A DNA stretch of 45,834 nucleotides, taken from assembly GCA_905215155.1 (NCBI GenBank), contig CAJMPJ010000029.1, positions 1 to 45,834 on the forward strand. Reading direction: 5' to 3'. How positions within the stretch are numbered: position 1 is the stretch's first letter; each line of letters opens with the position of its first letter. The translations under genes and the position numbers were made by a program. Origin of the DNA: an uncultured bacterium. Lineage in GTDB: Bacteria > Bacillota > Clostridia > Lachnospirales > Lachnospiraceae. The notes under the pieces were generated by a model. It saw nothing but the letters and a program-made list of their open reading frames with translations, was not told the origin of the DNA and ran no database searches. Positions 1 to 7,881 of the stretch are shown here, piece after piece.

Positions 1-88
1 TGGAAGAAGTTTTGCCGCCGTTTTCAGCGGCGAGTTATATCATACCAAAGCAGGCGACAAATGTCAACACCTTTTTTACAATGCTGAC
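1..88. other. Gene-free left edge with a short hairpin
   Basis: No coding region is visible. A small hairpin (GCCGC at 14-18 pairing with GCGGC at 27-31) could be the tail of a terminator for a gene left of the window. The sequence TGTCAACACC at 62-71 lies just outside the inverted repeat that begins at 89 and may belong to the same insertion-sequence remnant. Confidence 0.3.
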
Positions 89-503
89 TTGAAAAAGTAA
101 ATTCCAGTGCAAGAGTAAATTCTACTGTACCTTTAAAATCCCTTGAATTTATCGAATTTGTCAGGACGGCTTCCCCTCTGTTTCGCACATATTGAACGGT
201 TTATTCTAAAAATACCTTATATTGTGTCAAGCAATTTTTATGGGCTTTCTGGTCTTATGCAGAAGTAAATTCCACAGTCATGTATCTTATTCTTTCTGTC
301 TATGGGAAATGATACCGTAAGGCCAGATATATCTGTCAAGGGGGCAAAGCCCCTAACGGCAAGCCCTTGACAGCTAATCAGGCTTTCGGCGCAGGGTGTT
401 CAAGACAGAAATGGATGGCTGTTCTTTCGTATGAAAGATTAGATTCTACTTGTGCAGGACTAAATTCCAGTATGGGTTGAGAGATTGGAATTTACTTTTT
501 CAA
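89..503. mobile_element. Decayed insertion-sequence end or MITE-like element with 18-bp inverted repeats
   Basis: TTGAAAAAGTAAATTCCA at 89-106 is repeated as its exact reverse complement at 486-503. The core AAGTAAATTCCA recurs at 263-274, and weaker copies lie at 113-123 and 459-470. Repeated short binding motifs near an end are typical of IS21-family termini, where they bind transposase, but no transposase reading frame remains in the 415-bp interval. It is either a non-autonomous element or the scar of a deletion. The family assignment is inference from the repeat architecture only. Confidence 0.5.
333..373. repeat. Nested stem-loop inside the IS-like remnant
   Basis: CTGTCAAGGG at 333-342 pairs with CCCTTGACAG at 364-373. 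A second stem, GGGGC/GCCCC at 341-353, overlaps the inside. No T-run follows, so this is not a standard terminator. It is probably a structural part of the surrounding mobile-element remnant. Confidence 0.45.
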
Positions 504-811
504 TTTTCATCTTTTTAGAAATAATATAATGAGGTTGTATTATAGCATGATATGCCTATATTTTACACATTTACAATATCTAAATATAATCTTGTTATAC
601 GAATGAAAAGCTAAGAAAGACTATTTCTATGATTATTATATAATAGATTTCTATGATCAAGTGAATAGACACATCTATGGAATGCACTAGGTAGATATAT
701 AATTCCTTCTATAAAATACATATCTTAATAGTTTACCAAAAAGAGACATTTTCTCAAGATAATCCTAAGGTGACATTATCATAAGTTAATAACACTACTT
801 AAGTTTTATCA
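504..811. other. AT-rich intergenic stretch without a recognisable gene
   Basis: This roughly 300-bp stretch is very A/T-rich and has no reading frame with a ribosome binding site and no convincing hairpin. It separates the mobile-element remnant from the iron-transport promoter. Confidence 0.5.
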
Positions 812-840
812 TTGACAGGCTACTTATATAATGGTATACT
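812..840 (+). promoter_or_regulatory. Sigma-A promoter of the iron-siderophore importer
   Basis: TTGACA at 812-817 is a perfect -35 box. TATACT at 835-840 is a good -10 box after an ideal 17-bp spacer. Transcription would start near 847, about 70 nt before the first gene and directly upstream of the inverted repeat at 857-874. Confidence 0.75.
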
Positions 841-856
841 CAACGGGCATTTTTGG

Positions 857-874
857 TTAGTTTTAGCTAACTAA
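857..874. promoter_or_regulatory. Probable iron-dependent repressor operator (DtxR/IdeR- or Fur-like)
   Basis: TTAGTTTTAGCTAACTAA is an interrupted palindrome: TTAGTT (857-862) and AACTAA (869-874) flank a 6-bp centre. It resembles the DtxR/IdeR consensus TTAGGTTAGSCTAACCTAA and sits just downstream of the predicted start site, where a bound repressor would block transcription. Iron control fits the siderophore-transport genes that follow. Which regulator binds is inference. Confidence 0.5.
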
Positions 875-916
875 AGTCATAATATAATAAAATACTTACT
901 TAAGGAGTGAACTATT

Positions 917-1909
917 TTGAAGATAGTAAAATTATTAACTGGATTGCTTGTTGTAACTACTCTTCTGGCTGGGTGTTCCAGCTCAAAACAAGACTCTAAT
1001 TCATCAAGCAATAATACCGAATCAACAACCACTAGCACTGAAGCTGAAACCTCCAAAGCTGCTGATGCCGAAGCACGTGTTGTTGAACATGCTATGGGCA
1101 GCACTACAATTACAGGAACGCCGACCCGTGTGGTTACTCTTTTCCAGGGAGCGACTGACTCTGCTCTGCTGCTAGGTGTAAAGCCTCTTGGGGCCGTTGA
1201 ATCCTGGTCTGAAAAGCCAGTGTATGAGTATTTACGCAACCAAATGGAGGGAGTTGAAAATTTAGGAATAGAAACACAGCCGAATTTAGAGGCAATTATT
1301 GCTTTAAAGCCAGATTTAATCATTGCGTCAATGCTTCGCCATGAGAAAATATACACTCAGCTTTCTGAAATCGCACCGACCGTGATGGTGCCTGATGTGT
1401 ATGTCTGGAAAGAAACTTTAGATATTACTGGAAAAGCTCTGAACAAAGAAAAGGAAGCGAATGATTTTCTTAAAACCTGGGATGAAAAAACTGCTTATTT
1501 CAAAGAAAAGGCAGCAGATAAGATAAAAGATAAAAAGATTTCCATTGTGGATTTCAGAGCAGATCACGCAAGAATTGTTTATAACGGTTTTGCTGCTTTG
1601 GTACTTAAGGATATGGGAATTGAACGACCTGACAGTCAAAAGGGAACTGAGTGGGGAGTTATGCTCCAGTCAGAAGAAGCCATACCTCAAATGGAAGGTG
1701 ATATCATTTTTGATCAGACAAATTTGACGGAAGAAGAAAATATTGCGTTCCGTGACAAATGGGTTGCGAATCCATTATGGGCAAATCTAACAGCCGTAAA
1801 GAATAATGAAGTACATCCGGTAAACTCCATTTATTGGAATGCAGGCGGAGGCCCTCAATCAGCCATGCTCATGCTTCAACAGGTTTACGATTTCTTTGGA
1901 GTAAAATAA
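917..1909 (+). CDS. Iron-siderophore ABC transporter substrate-binding lipoprotein (FhuD/FecB type)
   Basis: This is the extracellular binding protein that delivers ferric siderophore, or a related chelate such as heme or cobalamin, to the permeases encoded next. A lipoprotein signal peptide ends in LLAGC with the lipidated cysteine at residue 20. A Ser/Thr/Asn-rich linker (about 21-50) follows, then a class III periplasmic-binding fold with the motif series RVVTLFQGATDSALLLGVKPLGAV and NLEAIIALKPDLIIAS. The start is a TTG at 917 with AAGGAG at 902-907, 9 nt upstream. It is the first gene of a four-gene operon behind a perfect promoter and a probable iron operator. The exact ligand cannot be told from sequence. 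Confidence 0.88.
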   Translation: MKIVKLLTGLLVVTTLLAGCSSSKQDSNSSSNNTESTTTSTEAETSKAADAEARVVEHAMGSTTITGTPTRVVTLFQGATDSALLLGVKPLGAVESWSEKPVYEYLRNQMEGVENLGIETQPNLEAIIALKPDLIIASMLRHEKIYTQLSEIAPTVMVPDVYVWKETLDITGKALNKEKEANDFLKTWDEKTAYFKEKAADKIKDKKISIVDFRADHARIVYNGFAALVLKDMGIERPDSQKGTEWGVMLQSEEAIPQMEGDIIFDQTNLTEEENIAFRDKWVANPLWANLTAVKNNEVHPVNSIYWNAGGGPQSAMLMLQQVYDFFGVK

Positions 1910-1929
1910 ATAGCAAGGGAGATTAGTTC

Positions 1930-2943
1930 ATGGCACGCTTACAGAGTCCATTACAAAAAATGACTGTTCTTATCCTATTATTAGCAATTTTGATATTTAC
2001 CTTTGCAGCAAGTGTATCCCTTGGATCGTATCGTATTTCTTTATATGATGTATGTCAGTCCTTTTTAAATTTTAATTCCAGTTCTACAGAGCATATTCTT
2101 GTAATGAATACAAGATTTCCCCGGGCGGTAGTGGCGGCTACCGTTGGGGCCTGTCTTGCAGTGGCTGGTGCTCTGACACAAGCTCTGACCAAGAATCCGC
2201 TGGCTGCCCCCAGTGTTCTCGGAATCAACGCCGGAGCCGTATTTTTTGCTGTTGTGGCAGCCTCCATGCCAAATATCCTTCCGCCTGTCAGTATTGTATG
2301 GGCGGCATTTGGCGGAGCTGCAATTTCTTCTGCTGCCGTATATTTTCTTGGCTCCATCGGGAGAGACGGGCTTACACCGATTAAAATTATTTTAGCAGGA
2401 TCTGCTATAACTGCTCTTTTTACTTCTTTCACCCAGGGTCTGCTTGTTTTAAGCGAATCGGGTATGAAGAACACACTCTCCTGGCTTGCGGGAGCAATAG
2501 TTGGCCGAAATCTGGAACATCAGGAAATGGTCCTTCCGTATATGATAATCGGCATGCTTTTGGCCTTTATCCTTGCTGTCCATATAAACATTTTAACATC
2601 AGGAGATGATGTTGCAAAGGGTCTTGGCCAGCGCACGGGTATCGTTAAGCTGCTTATTTCTGTCTCTGTTATTTTATTGGCAGGAAGTTCCGTTGCTATT
2701 GCTGGCTCCATTGGTTTTATTGGCTTAATGGTTCCCCATATTTCCCGATTTTTTGTAGGAAGGGACCACCGCTGGATTATTCCTTATAGTGCTGTTATGG
2801 GAGCATCACTGCTGTTGCTTGCAGATATTTCTGCACGGTTTATAATCATGCCATCCGAAGCGCCAGTGGGCGTAATGACTGCAGTGATTGGAGTACCCTT
2901 TTACATTTACATCGCAAGAAGAAGCTTAAGAGGTGAGAAATGA
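1930..2943 (+). CDS. FecCD-family iron-siderophore ABC transporter permease 1
   Basis: This is an integral membrane permease of the BtuC/FecCD family, 337 residues with about ten predicted membrane segments. Family landmarks include LRFPRAVVA-like NTRFPRAVVAATVGACLAVAGALTQ, the TKNPLAAPSVLGINAGA segment, and the late GSIGFIGLMVPHISRFFVGRDHR motif that contacts the ATPase. It forms a heterodimer with the next gene's product and takes substrate from the lipoprotein at 917-1909. A GGGAG ribosome binding site precedes the ATG, and its stop codon overlaps the start of the second permease by 4 bp, indicating translational coupling. Confidence 0.9.
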   Translation: MARLQSPLQKMTVLILLLAILIFTFAASVSLGSYRISLYDVCQSFLNFNSSSTEHILVMNTRFPRAVVAATVGACLAVAGALTQALTKNPLAAPSVLGINAGAVFFAVVAASMPNILPPVSIVWAAFGGAAISSAAVYFLGSIGRDGLTPIKIILAGSAITALFTSFTQGLLVLSESGMKNTLSWLAGAIVGRNLEHQEMVLPYMIIGMLLAFILAVHINILTSGDDVAKGLGQRTGIVKLLISVSVILLAGSSVAIAGSIGFIGLMVPHISRFFVGRDHRWIIPYSAVMGASLLLLADISARFIIMPSEAPVGVMTAVIGVPFYIYIARRSLRGEK

Positions 2944-3959
2944 GACCGAAACTATTCACTAAGAATATCTCTACTACAATAACTCCCGGGAATAGACTGA
3001 TTCTAATGCTACTGCTATTAATTGTGGTATTTATAGGCTGTGTTTGCGCAGGATCGCAGATTTTATCTCCTCTCACGGTTATAAAAGGTATGTTGGGAAA
3101 ATCAGATTCTCAGGTAAAATTGATACTAGATTCTCTAAGGTTACCCAGAGCTTATGTTGCGATTTTATCCGGTGCAGCTTTAGGCATGTCTGGAGCATTG
3201 CTCCAGGGCACCATTCGAAACCCACTGGCAGCGCCTAACATAATAGGCATCACCAGTGGAGGGAGCCTGGCGGCAGTTATATTTATAAATCTGTTTTCAG
3301 AAGCTAGTTTTAGCATTATGCCTTTGGCTGTATTCATAGGTGCCTTACTGGTAACTATTTTAGTTTATGTACTGAGCTGGAAAGATGGGGTTTCTCCTAC
3401 CAGGCTTATTTTAGTAGGAATTGGTATTTCTTCCGTAACCAGTGCTTTGACTACTTTAATCATTGCTAAAGGGAATTTCGTGGCTTCTGATAAGGCCTAT
3501 ATTTGGATGGTTGGAAGTGTTTATGGAGTGACCTGGAAAGATGTTAAGCTTCTTCTTCCCTGGGTCAGCCTTTGCTTTCTTTTCTCTATGGCACATGCAA
3601 AGCATTTAGATGTGCAAGGCTTGGGAGACGATATTGCCATTGGACTGGGAGCACACCTGCAGCGGCACCGTGCCATACTACTACTTTTAAGTGTTGCGTT
3701 GGCAGGAAATGCCATTGCAGTGGTAGGAGCAATTGGCTTTATTGGTCTTGTTGCTCCTCATATGGGCAGACGTCTTATTGGTGCCAACCACGCTGCTCTA
3801 ATACCAGCTTCAGCTATCTTAGGTGCCATAATTTTACTGGCCGCTGATACAGTGGCGCGAACTCTGTTTTTACCTATTGATGTACCAGCAGGAGTATTTA
3901 CTGCACTGATTGGAGCACCATTCTTTATTTATCAATTATATCGGAACCGTAATAAATAG
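2940..3959 (+). CDS. FecCD-family iron-siderophore ABC transporter permease 2
   Basis: This is the second permease subunit, 339 residues and about ten membrane segments. It is related to its neighbour and carries the same landmarks: LRLPRAYVAILSGAALGMSGALLQG, RNPLAAPNIIGITSGG and GAIGFIGLVAPHMGRRLIGANH. Its ATG overlaps the preceding TGA (ATGA), so the two permeases are probably made in equal amounts, as expected for a heterodimer. The ATPase gene begins 17 bp downstream. Confidence 0.9.
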   Translation: MRPKLFTKNISTTITPGNRLILMLLLLIVVFIGCVCAGSQILSPLTVIKGMLGKSDSQVKLILDSLRLPRAYVAILSGAALGMSGALLQGTIRNPLAAPNIIGITSGGSLAAVIFINLFSEASFSIMPLAVFIGALLVTILVYVLSWKDGVSPTRLILVGIGISSVTSALTTLIIAKGNFVASDKAYIWMVGSVYGVTWKDVKLLLPWVSLCFLFSMAHAKHLDVQGLGDDIAIGLGAHLQRHRAILLLLSVALAGNAIAVVGAIGFIGLVAPHMGRRLIGANHAALIPASAILGAIILLAADTVARTLFLPIDVPAGVFTALIGAPFFIYQLYRNRNK

Positions 3960-3976
3960 GCTACAGGAGGCAAATT

Positions 3977-4789
3977 ATGAACAGACTATTGACCAATCAT
4001 TTATCCATATCATATGGAGAGAATACGGTGATAGAAAATTTAGACATACAGATTCCAGAGGGTAAAATTACTATTTTGGTGGGAAGCAACGGCTGTGGGA
4101 AATCGACACTTTTGCGTTCTCTATGCCGCCTGTTAAAGCCTGCAAGAGGAGCCGTTGTATTAGATGGAAATGATATCTTTAAAATGTCCACCCGTGATGT
4201 TGCACGTAAACTTGCAGTTCTTCCCCAGAGTCCGACTGCTCCAGAAGGACTTACTGTTATGCAGCTTGTGCGCCAGGGACGCTATCCTCACCAAAACTGG
4301 CTCCAGCAATGGACCAGTGAAGATGAAGAAATGGTCCAAAAGGCCTTATATGATACAAAAATGACTGACATTGCAGACAGAACTGTAGACTCCTTATCAG
4401 GAGGTCAACGTCAGAGAGCTTGGATTGCTATGACTTTAACTCAGGGAACTGATATCCTGCTTCTGGACGAGCCTACCACATATTTAGACCTGGCACACCA
4501 AATTGAAATTTTGGATCTGCTCTATGAGCTGAATGCAAAAGAGAGCCGGACCATTGTCATGGTTCTTCACGACTTGAATTTATCCTGCCGATATGGACAT
4601 CATATGGTTGCCCTGAGTGATAGAAAGGTGTATGCAGAGGGTGCTCCAGAAGAGGTGATGACAGCAGAAACTGTCCGTCACGTATTTGGCCTTGATTGCG
4701 AAGTTTCTATAGATCCCATCTTTGGCACCCCTCTATTGATTCCACATGGAAAAGGAAGGCATATAATTAATGCAGGAACTGCTGTTTGA
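3977..4789 (+). CDS. Iron-siderophore ABC transporter ATP-binding protein (FhuC/FecE type)
   Basis: This is the cytoplasmic ATPase that powers the importer, 270 residues. It shows Walker A GSNGCGKST, the ABC signature LSGGQRQRAWIA, Walker B DILLLDEPTTYLDLAHQ (the FecE/FhuC-type variant) and the switch histidine in MVLHDLNLSCRY. ACAGGAGG lies upstream of the ATG. It is the last gene of the operon, and a strong bidirectional terminator follows about 40 bp after the stop. All motifs are intact, so the transporter should be functional. Confidence 0.92.
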   Translation: MNRLLTNHLSISYGENTVIENLDIQIPEGKITILVGSNGCGKSTLLRSLCRLLKPARGAVVLDGNDIFKMSTRDVARKLAVLPQSPTAPEGLTVMQLVRQGRYPHQNWLQQWTSEDEEMVQKALYDTKMTDIADRTVDSLSGGQRQRAWIAMTLTQGTDILLLDEPTTYLDLAHQIEILDLLYELNAKESRTIVMVLHDLNLSCRYGHHMVALSDRKVYAEGAPEEVMTAETVRHVFGLDCEVSIDPIFGTPLLIPHGKGRHIINAGTAV

Positions 4790-4827
4790 TTAAGAAATAG
4801 ATGACATATTATTATAAACCAATATAA

Positions 4828-4885
4828 AAAAATAAGACCTATGGAAAGTTAGCCCTTGTACTATTTTTCCGTTGGTCTTATTTTT
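4828..4885. terminator. Bidirectional terminator between the iron operon and the convergent SEC-C gene
   Basis: AAAAATAAGACC (4828-4839) pairs perfectly with GGTCTTATTTTT (4874-4885). A second inner stem (GGAAA at 4843-4847 with TTTCC at 4866-4870) fits inside the loop. A/T tracts on both sides let it work in both directions, which suits the two convergent genes. Confidence 0.8.
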
Positions 4886-4920
4886 ATGGCTCTATGTCAA
4901 TAGTTGGGGTGGGATTCGTA

Positions 4921-6492
4921 TCAATCCCGCTTCTTCATACAGCACTTTTTGTATTTCCTGCCGCTGCCACAGGGACAAGGATCGTTTGGATATATTTTTT
5001 TAGCGACCTTACGCTGATTCGATACCCCTTCCAGTCCTTTCATCACCATCTCATATGGCTTGTGTCCCCGGTTCAGCACGAGCCTGGTATGGTTCCATAC
5101 ATCTGTGATAATGCTGGCAAAGTGTTCCATATGTTCTGCTTCGTCAAAAAAGATACCGAAGGTTTCCATATCGTCCATGACTTCCTGGAGCTGTCCCCCA
5201 AGACTGATCTGTGCCTGAATCTGGCGAAGGATGTATGGAATCATATCCTCATCAACATTCATTTCTTTTGTTAAAAAGGAGCCGAGCTGATGTAATTCAG
5301 GAGTCATCAGGAACCCTTCATTGTCTGCCATGAAACGGATCTCCTGCTGGGTCGGAATATAATAAGGAACTTTCTTCTGTCGGCTGAGAAACTCTCCGTA
5401 GCTTTTATGCTCTGCTAATGTGGCATCTACAAAGCTGCCTTCAACGTATGCAACAAGGCTGCGATACGGCCGCAGGCATTCATACGCGTGAAGGAGCTCT
5501 TCCAAAGTTAGTTTTTTTGCTTCATATTTATTGAAGGTTTCCAATATAACAGAGGGCGGGGTAACGGCATACAGGGAATTGGCAGCGCAGAGATAGTCTC
5601 CGATCGTGCTGATCCGGCTGCGTTCTTCCTGGAATTCGGGTGAATTAAACTCCTGATATGCTTCAATCACTTCTTTTGCTGTCAAAAACCGGGAATCTGC
5701 CTCGGAAGTCAAATAACCGCCTGCATACAGAAAATCCATTTCTTCTATATCACAGGAGGCAACCTCAAAATTTCCTTCTGCTATCTGTTCAAATAATTTC
5801 ATTTCTGAATCACGGACACAGAGGAAATAGGGTCTCATGACTTCTTTCTTTAATATATGGGAAATTGTCCGTTCTGCAAGCTCTTCCTTTTTTAATTTGG
5901 CAAGGCCGCTCATGCCGTGTCTTTTTGCAATCTCCAAAATACTGTTTTTATCGTAATATTTGTATATTTCCGCAATATGGACTTCTTCTGATGATACATG
6001 GCCGTTCTGACGGAATGCCTCATTGACAGAAGCCATATCGTATTCTTTTATCATTTCAGGGGATTTCTCAAGGAGCTCGTAATAGGCTTTTAGTCCACCG
6101 CAGTTTTCCGGAATGATATCTCCTTTAAATTTAACCACCTGGGCATAGGGTGCTTTGTAATCAGGGATTACCTCTTCCACGGTGATGGCATGTATCCAGT
6201 TATCACCAAAATCATAGGTATAGGTAAATTTACCGGTATCTGATACCAGTTTGTCAATGGTCTCTTCTGCTAATATATACTGAAATTTTTTGGATTCGTT
6301 TTCTTCAAAGGGAACTACCCGGACCCCTTCGGAACGGAATTCAAATTGATACAGGTGCTCATTGCTCCAAGAGAATGCAGTCTGGATCACCTGATGTAAT
6401 TTGGCAAAGGTAATCCCTTCCGGCACCAAAATCCTTCTCCAAATCGGCGGCTTACTGCCTTTGATCGTGATTTTCAGTTGATATGCTCCCAT
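4921..6492 (-). CDS. pRiA4b ORF-3-like domain protein with C-terminal SEC-C zinc motif
   Basis: This 523-residue protein starts with a plasmid pRiA4b ORF-3-like domain (about residues 3-180). Its hallmarks are YQLKITIKGSKPPIWRRILVP, LHQVIQTAFSWSNEHLYQF and YTYDFGDNWIHAI. It ends with a SEC-C motif, PNDPCPCGSGRKYKKCC, which binds zinc and in SecA contacts SecB or ribosomes. The middle third is unassigned helical sequence. GGAGGA lies ahead of the ATG. The gene is monocistronic, convergent with the iron operon and divergent from pst. The pRiA4b family is widespread, sometimes carried by transposons, and has no firm biochemical role, so the function is unknown. Confidence 0.8.
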   Translation of the reverse strand: MGAYQLKITIKGSKPPIWRRILVPEGITFAKLHQVIQTAFSWSNEHLYQFEFRSEGVRVVPFEENESKKFQYILAEETIDKLVSDTGKFTYTYDFGDNWIHAITVEEVIPDYKAPYAQVVKFKGDIIPENCGGLKAYYELLEKSPEMIKEYDMASVNEAFRQNGHVSSEEVHIAEIYKYYDKNSILEIAKRHGMSGLAKLKKEELAERTISHILKKEVMRPYFLCVRDSEMKLFEQIAEGNFEVASCDIEEMDFLYAGGYLTSEADSRFLTAKEVIEAYQEFNSPEFQEERSRISTIGDYLCAANSLYAVTPPSVILETFNKYEAKKLTLEELLHAYECLRPYRSLVAYVEGSFVDATLAEHKSYGEFLSRQKKVPYYIPTQQEIRFMADNEGFLMTPELHQLGSFLTKEMNVDEDMIPYILRQIQAQISLGGQLQEVMDDMETFGIFFDEAEHMEHFASIITDVWNHTRLVLNRGHKPYEMVMKGLEGVSNQRKVAKKIYPNDPCPCGSGRKYKKCCMKKRD

Positions 6493-6762
6493 GAAACGTC
6501 CTCCTGTCTCGTGTCTTTCGTATCCGCTCTTAACATACGGAATATTTTTGCAGTTTCTTTCATATTAAAACGCACGTTCCAATTTACCACACTTTATCCA
6601 GTTCTGTCCAGTCTATTCCGCATTTTTTAACATTGTAGTGACAGGATTTTAATTTTTAAGCTCATTTTTTCTTTACCAATGCATTATCTTTCGGAAAATA
6701 AGGAATTTCTATGTTAAAAACAGCAAATACTTTCTTTTATAGAAGAGACTGAATTTTCAGTT
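6493..6762. other. Intergenic region between the SEC-C gene and pstS
   Basis: This 270-bp divergent spacer should hold the promoter of the minus-strand SEC-C gene. TGGACA (plus positions 6605-6610 read in reverse) followed after 18 bp by TAAATT is a weak candidate. I see no gene or strong hairpin here. Confidence 0.35.
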
Positions 6763-6791
6763 CTTTACACAACCTTTACAATACTTATACA
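6763..6791 (+). promoter_or_regulatory. Pho box: three direct PhoP-type repeats upstream of pstS
   Basis: TTTACA (6764-6769), TTTACA (6775-6780) and TATACA (6786-6791) recur with an exact 11-bp period and 5-bp spacers. This is the arrangement bound by tandem PhoP/PhoB response regulators (Bacillus consensus TT(A/C/T)ACA with about 5-bp spacing). They lie about 90 bp ahead of pstS and strongly suggest activation under phosphate starvation. A TATACT at 6824-6829 may be the -10 box; no good -35 box is seen, as expected for an activator-dependent promoter. Confidence 0.7.
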
Positions 6792-6808
6792 AAAACATGA
6801 TATCAAGA

Positions 6809-6836
6809 ATGTTGGACGGCTGATATACTCCAACAT
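6809..6836 (+). promoter_or_regulatory. Inverted repeat between the Pho box and pstS
   Basis: ATGTTGGA (6809-6816) pairs with TCCAACAT (6829-6836) around a 12-nt loop. The right arm touches the candidate -10 sequence TATACT. It could be a second operator or a 5' untranslated hairpin stabilising the pstS message. Confidence 0.4.
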
Positions 6837-6879
6837 GTAAGCGAAAGCAATTTTATGGAGAAAAGAGGAGAGAGTAATT

Positions 6880-7803
6880 ATGAAAAAAAATTATATGAAG
6901 ACACTGGCATTAACAGGATTGGCAATTCTTGCAATGGGTGCTCTGGCTGGATGCGGAAGTAAGACTGCTGAGACAAAGGCTTCTGATTCCACAACTGCTG
7001 CAAGCTCTGAAAGCGGTACATCTTCTGCAGAAGCTACAACTGCCGCAGGGGCAGCCGCTGCTGACTTAAAAGGCTCTATCAGCATGGTAGGTTCCACCTC
7101 TATGGAAAAATTTGCTACAGCTTTAAGTGAAGTATTTATGGAAGCTAATCCGGGCGTTACCGTACAGGCTGAATTCGTTGGCTCCGGTGCAGGTATTGAA
7201 GCAGTTGGAAACGGTTCCGCAGACATCGGTAACTCTTCCCGTAATTTAAAAGATGAAGAAAAGGCAAAAGGCATTGTTGAAAATATTGTAGCGATCGACG
7301 GAATTGCAATCGTTACTGACCCAAGCAATAAGGTTGATAACTTAACAAAAGATCAGTTAATCAACATTTACAACGGCACTACTACCAGCTGGAAAGACTT
7401 AGGCGGCACAGATCAGCCGATCGTAGTGATCGGACGTGAATCCGGTTCCGGTACCAGAAGTGCTTTTGAAGAATTATTAAAGCTTGAAGATGCCTGCAAA
7501 TACAGCAATGAGCTTGACAGCACCGGTGCTGTTATGGCAAAGGTAGCATCAACACCAGGTTCTATCGGTTACGTTTCTCTTGATGTTCTTGACGATACTG
7601 TTAAGACCATGAATCTGGAAGGTACAGAGCCTACTCCGGAAAATATTAAAGCTGGTTCTTACTTTTTAAGCCGTCCATTCGTAATGGCTACCAAAGGTGA
7701 GATTTCCGAGCAAAACGATTTAGTAAAAGCATTATTTGACTACATCTACTCCGACGAAGGAAAAGAATTAGTAAAATCCGTTGGTTTAATCCCGGCAAAC
7801 TAA
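6880..7803 (+). CDS. pstS: Phosphate ABC transporter substrate-binding lipoprotein PstS
   Basis: This surface lipoprotein binds inorganic phosphate and passes it to PstCA. The signal peptide ends LAGC with the lipidated cysteine at residue 25, followed by an Ala/Ser/Thr-rich linker. The mature part has the PstS phosphate-contact motifs: GSTSMEKF near the start, GSGAGIEAVGNGSADIGNSSR, and RESGSGTRSAFEE. At 307 residues it has the usual length. A purine-rich GAGGAGAG site precedes the ATG. It opens the pstSCAB-phoU unit behind a three-repeat Pho box, and a hairpin after it probably lowers expression of the membrane genes relative to PstS. Confidence 0.95.
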   Translation: MKKNYMKTLALTGLAILAMGALAGCGSKTAETKASDSTTAASSESGTSSAEATTAAGAAAADLKGSISMVGSTSMEKFATALSEVFMEANPGVTVQAEFVGSGAGIEAVGNGSADIGNSSRNLKDEEKAKGIVENIVAIDGIAIVTDPSNKVDNLTKDQLINIYNGTTTSWKDLGGTDQPIVVIGRESGSGTRSAFEELLKLEDACKYSNELDSTGAVMAKVASTPGSIGYVSLDVLDDTVKTMNLEGTEPTPENIKAGSYFLSRPFVMATKGEISEQNDLVKALFDYIYSDEGKELVKSVGLIPAN

Positions 7804-7826
7804 TTTACTGGTATTAACATTTACTG

Positions 7827-7865
7827 GGGGCGCAGCCGATGATCTACGTTGCGTCCCCATTTTTT
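7827..7865 (+). terminator. Intercistronic hairpin between pstS and pstC
   Basis: GGGGCGCA (7827-7834) pairs with TGCG-T-CCCC (7850-7858, one bulged T), followed by ATTTTTTG. It resembles a leaky terminator or an mRNA-stabilising hairpin. In such operons this allows much more binding protein than permease. The pstC ribosome binding site follows immediately. Confidence 0.6.
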
Positions 7866-7881
7866 GAAAGGAGCTTCTTGT

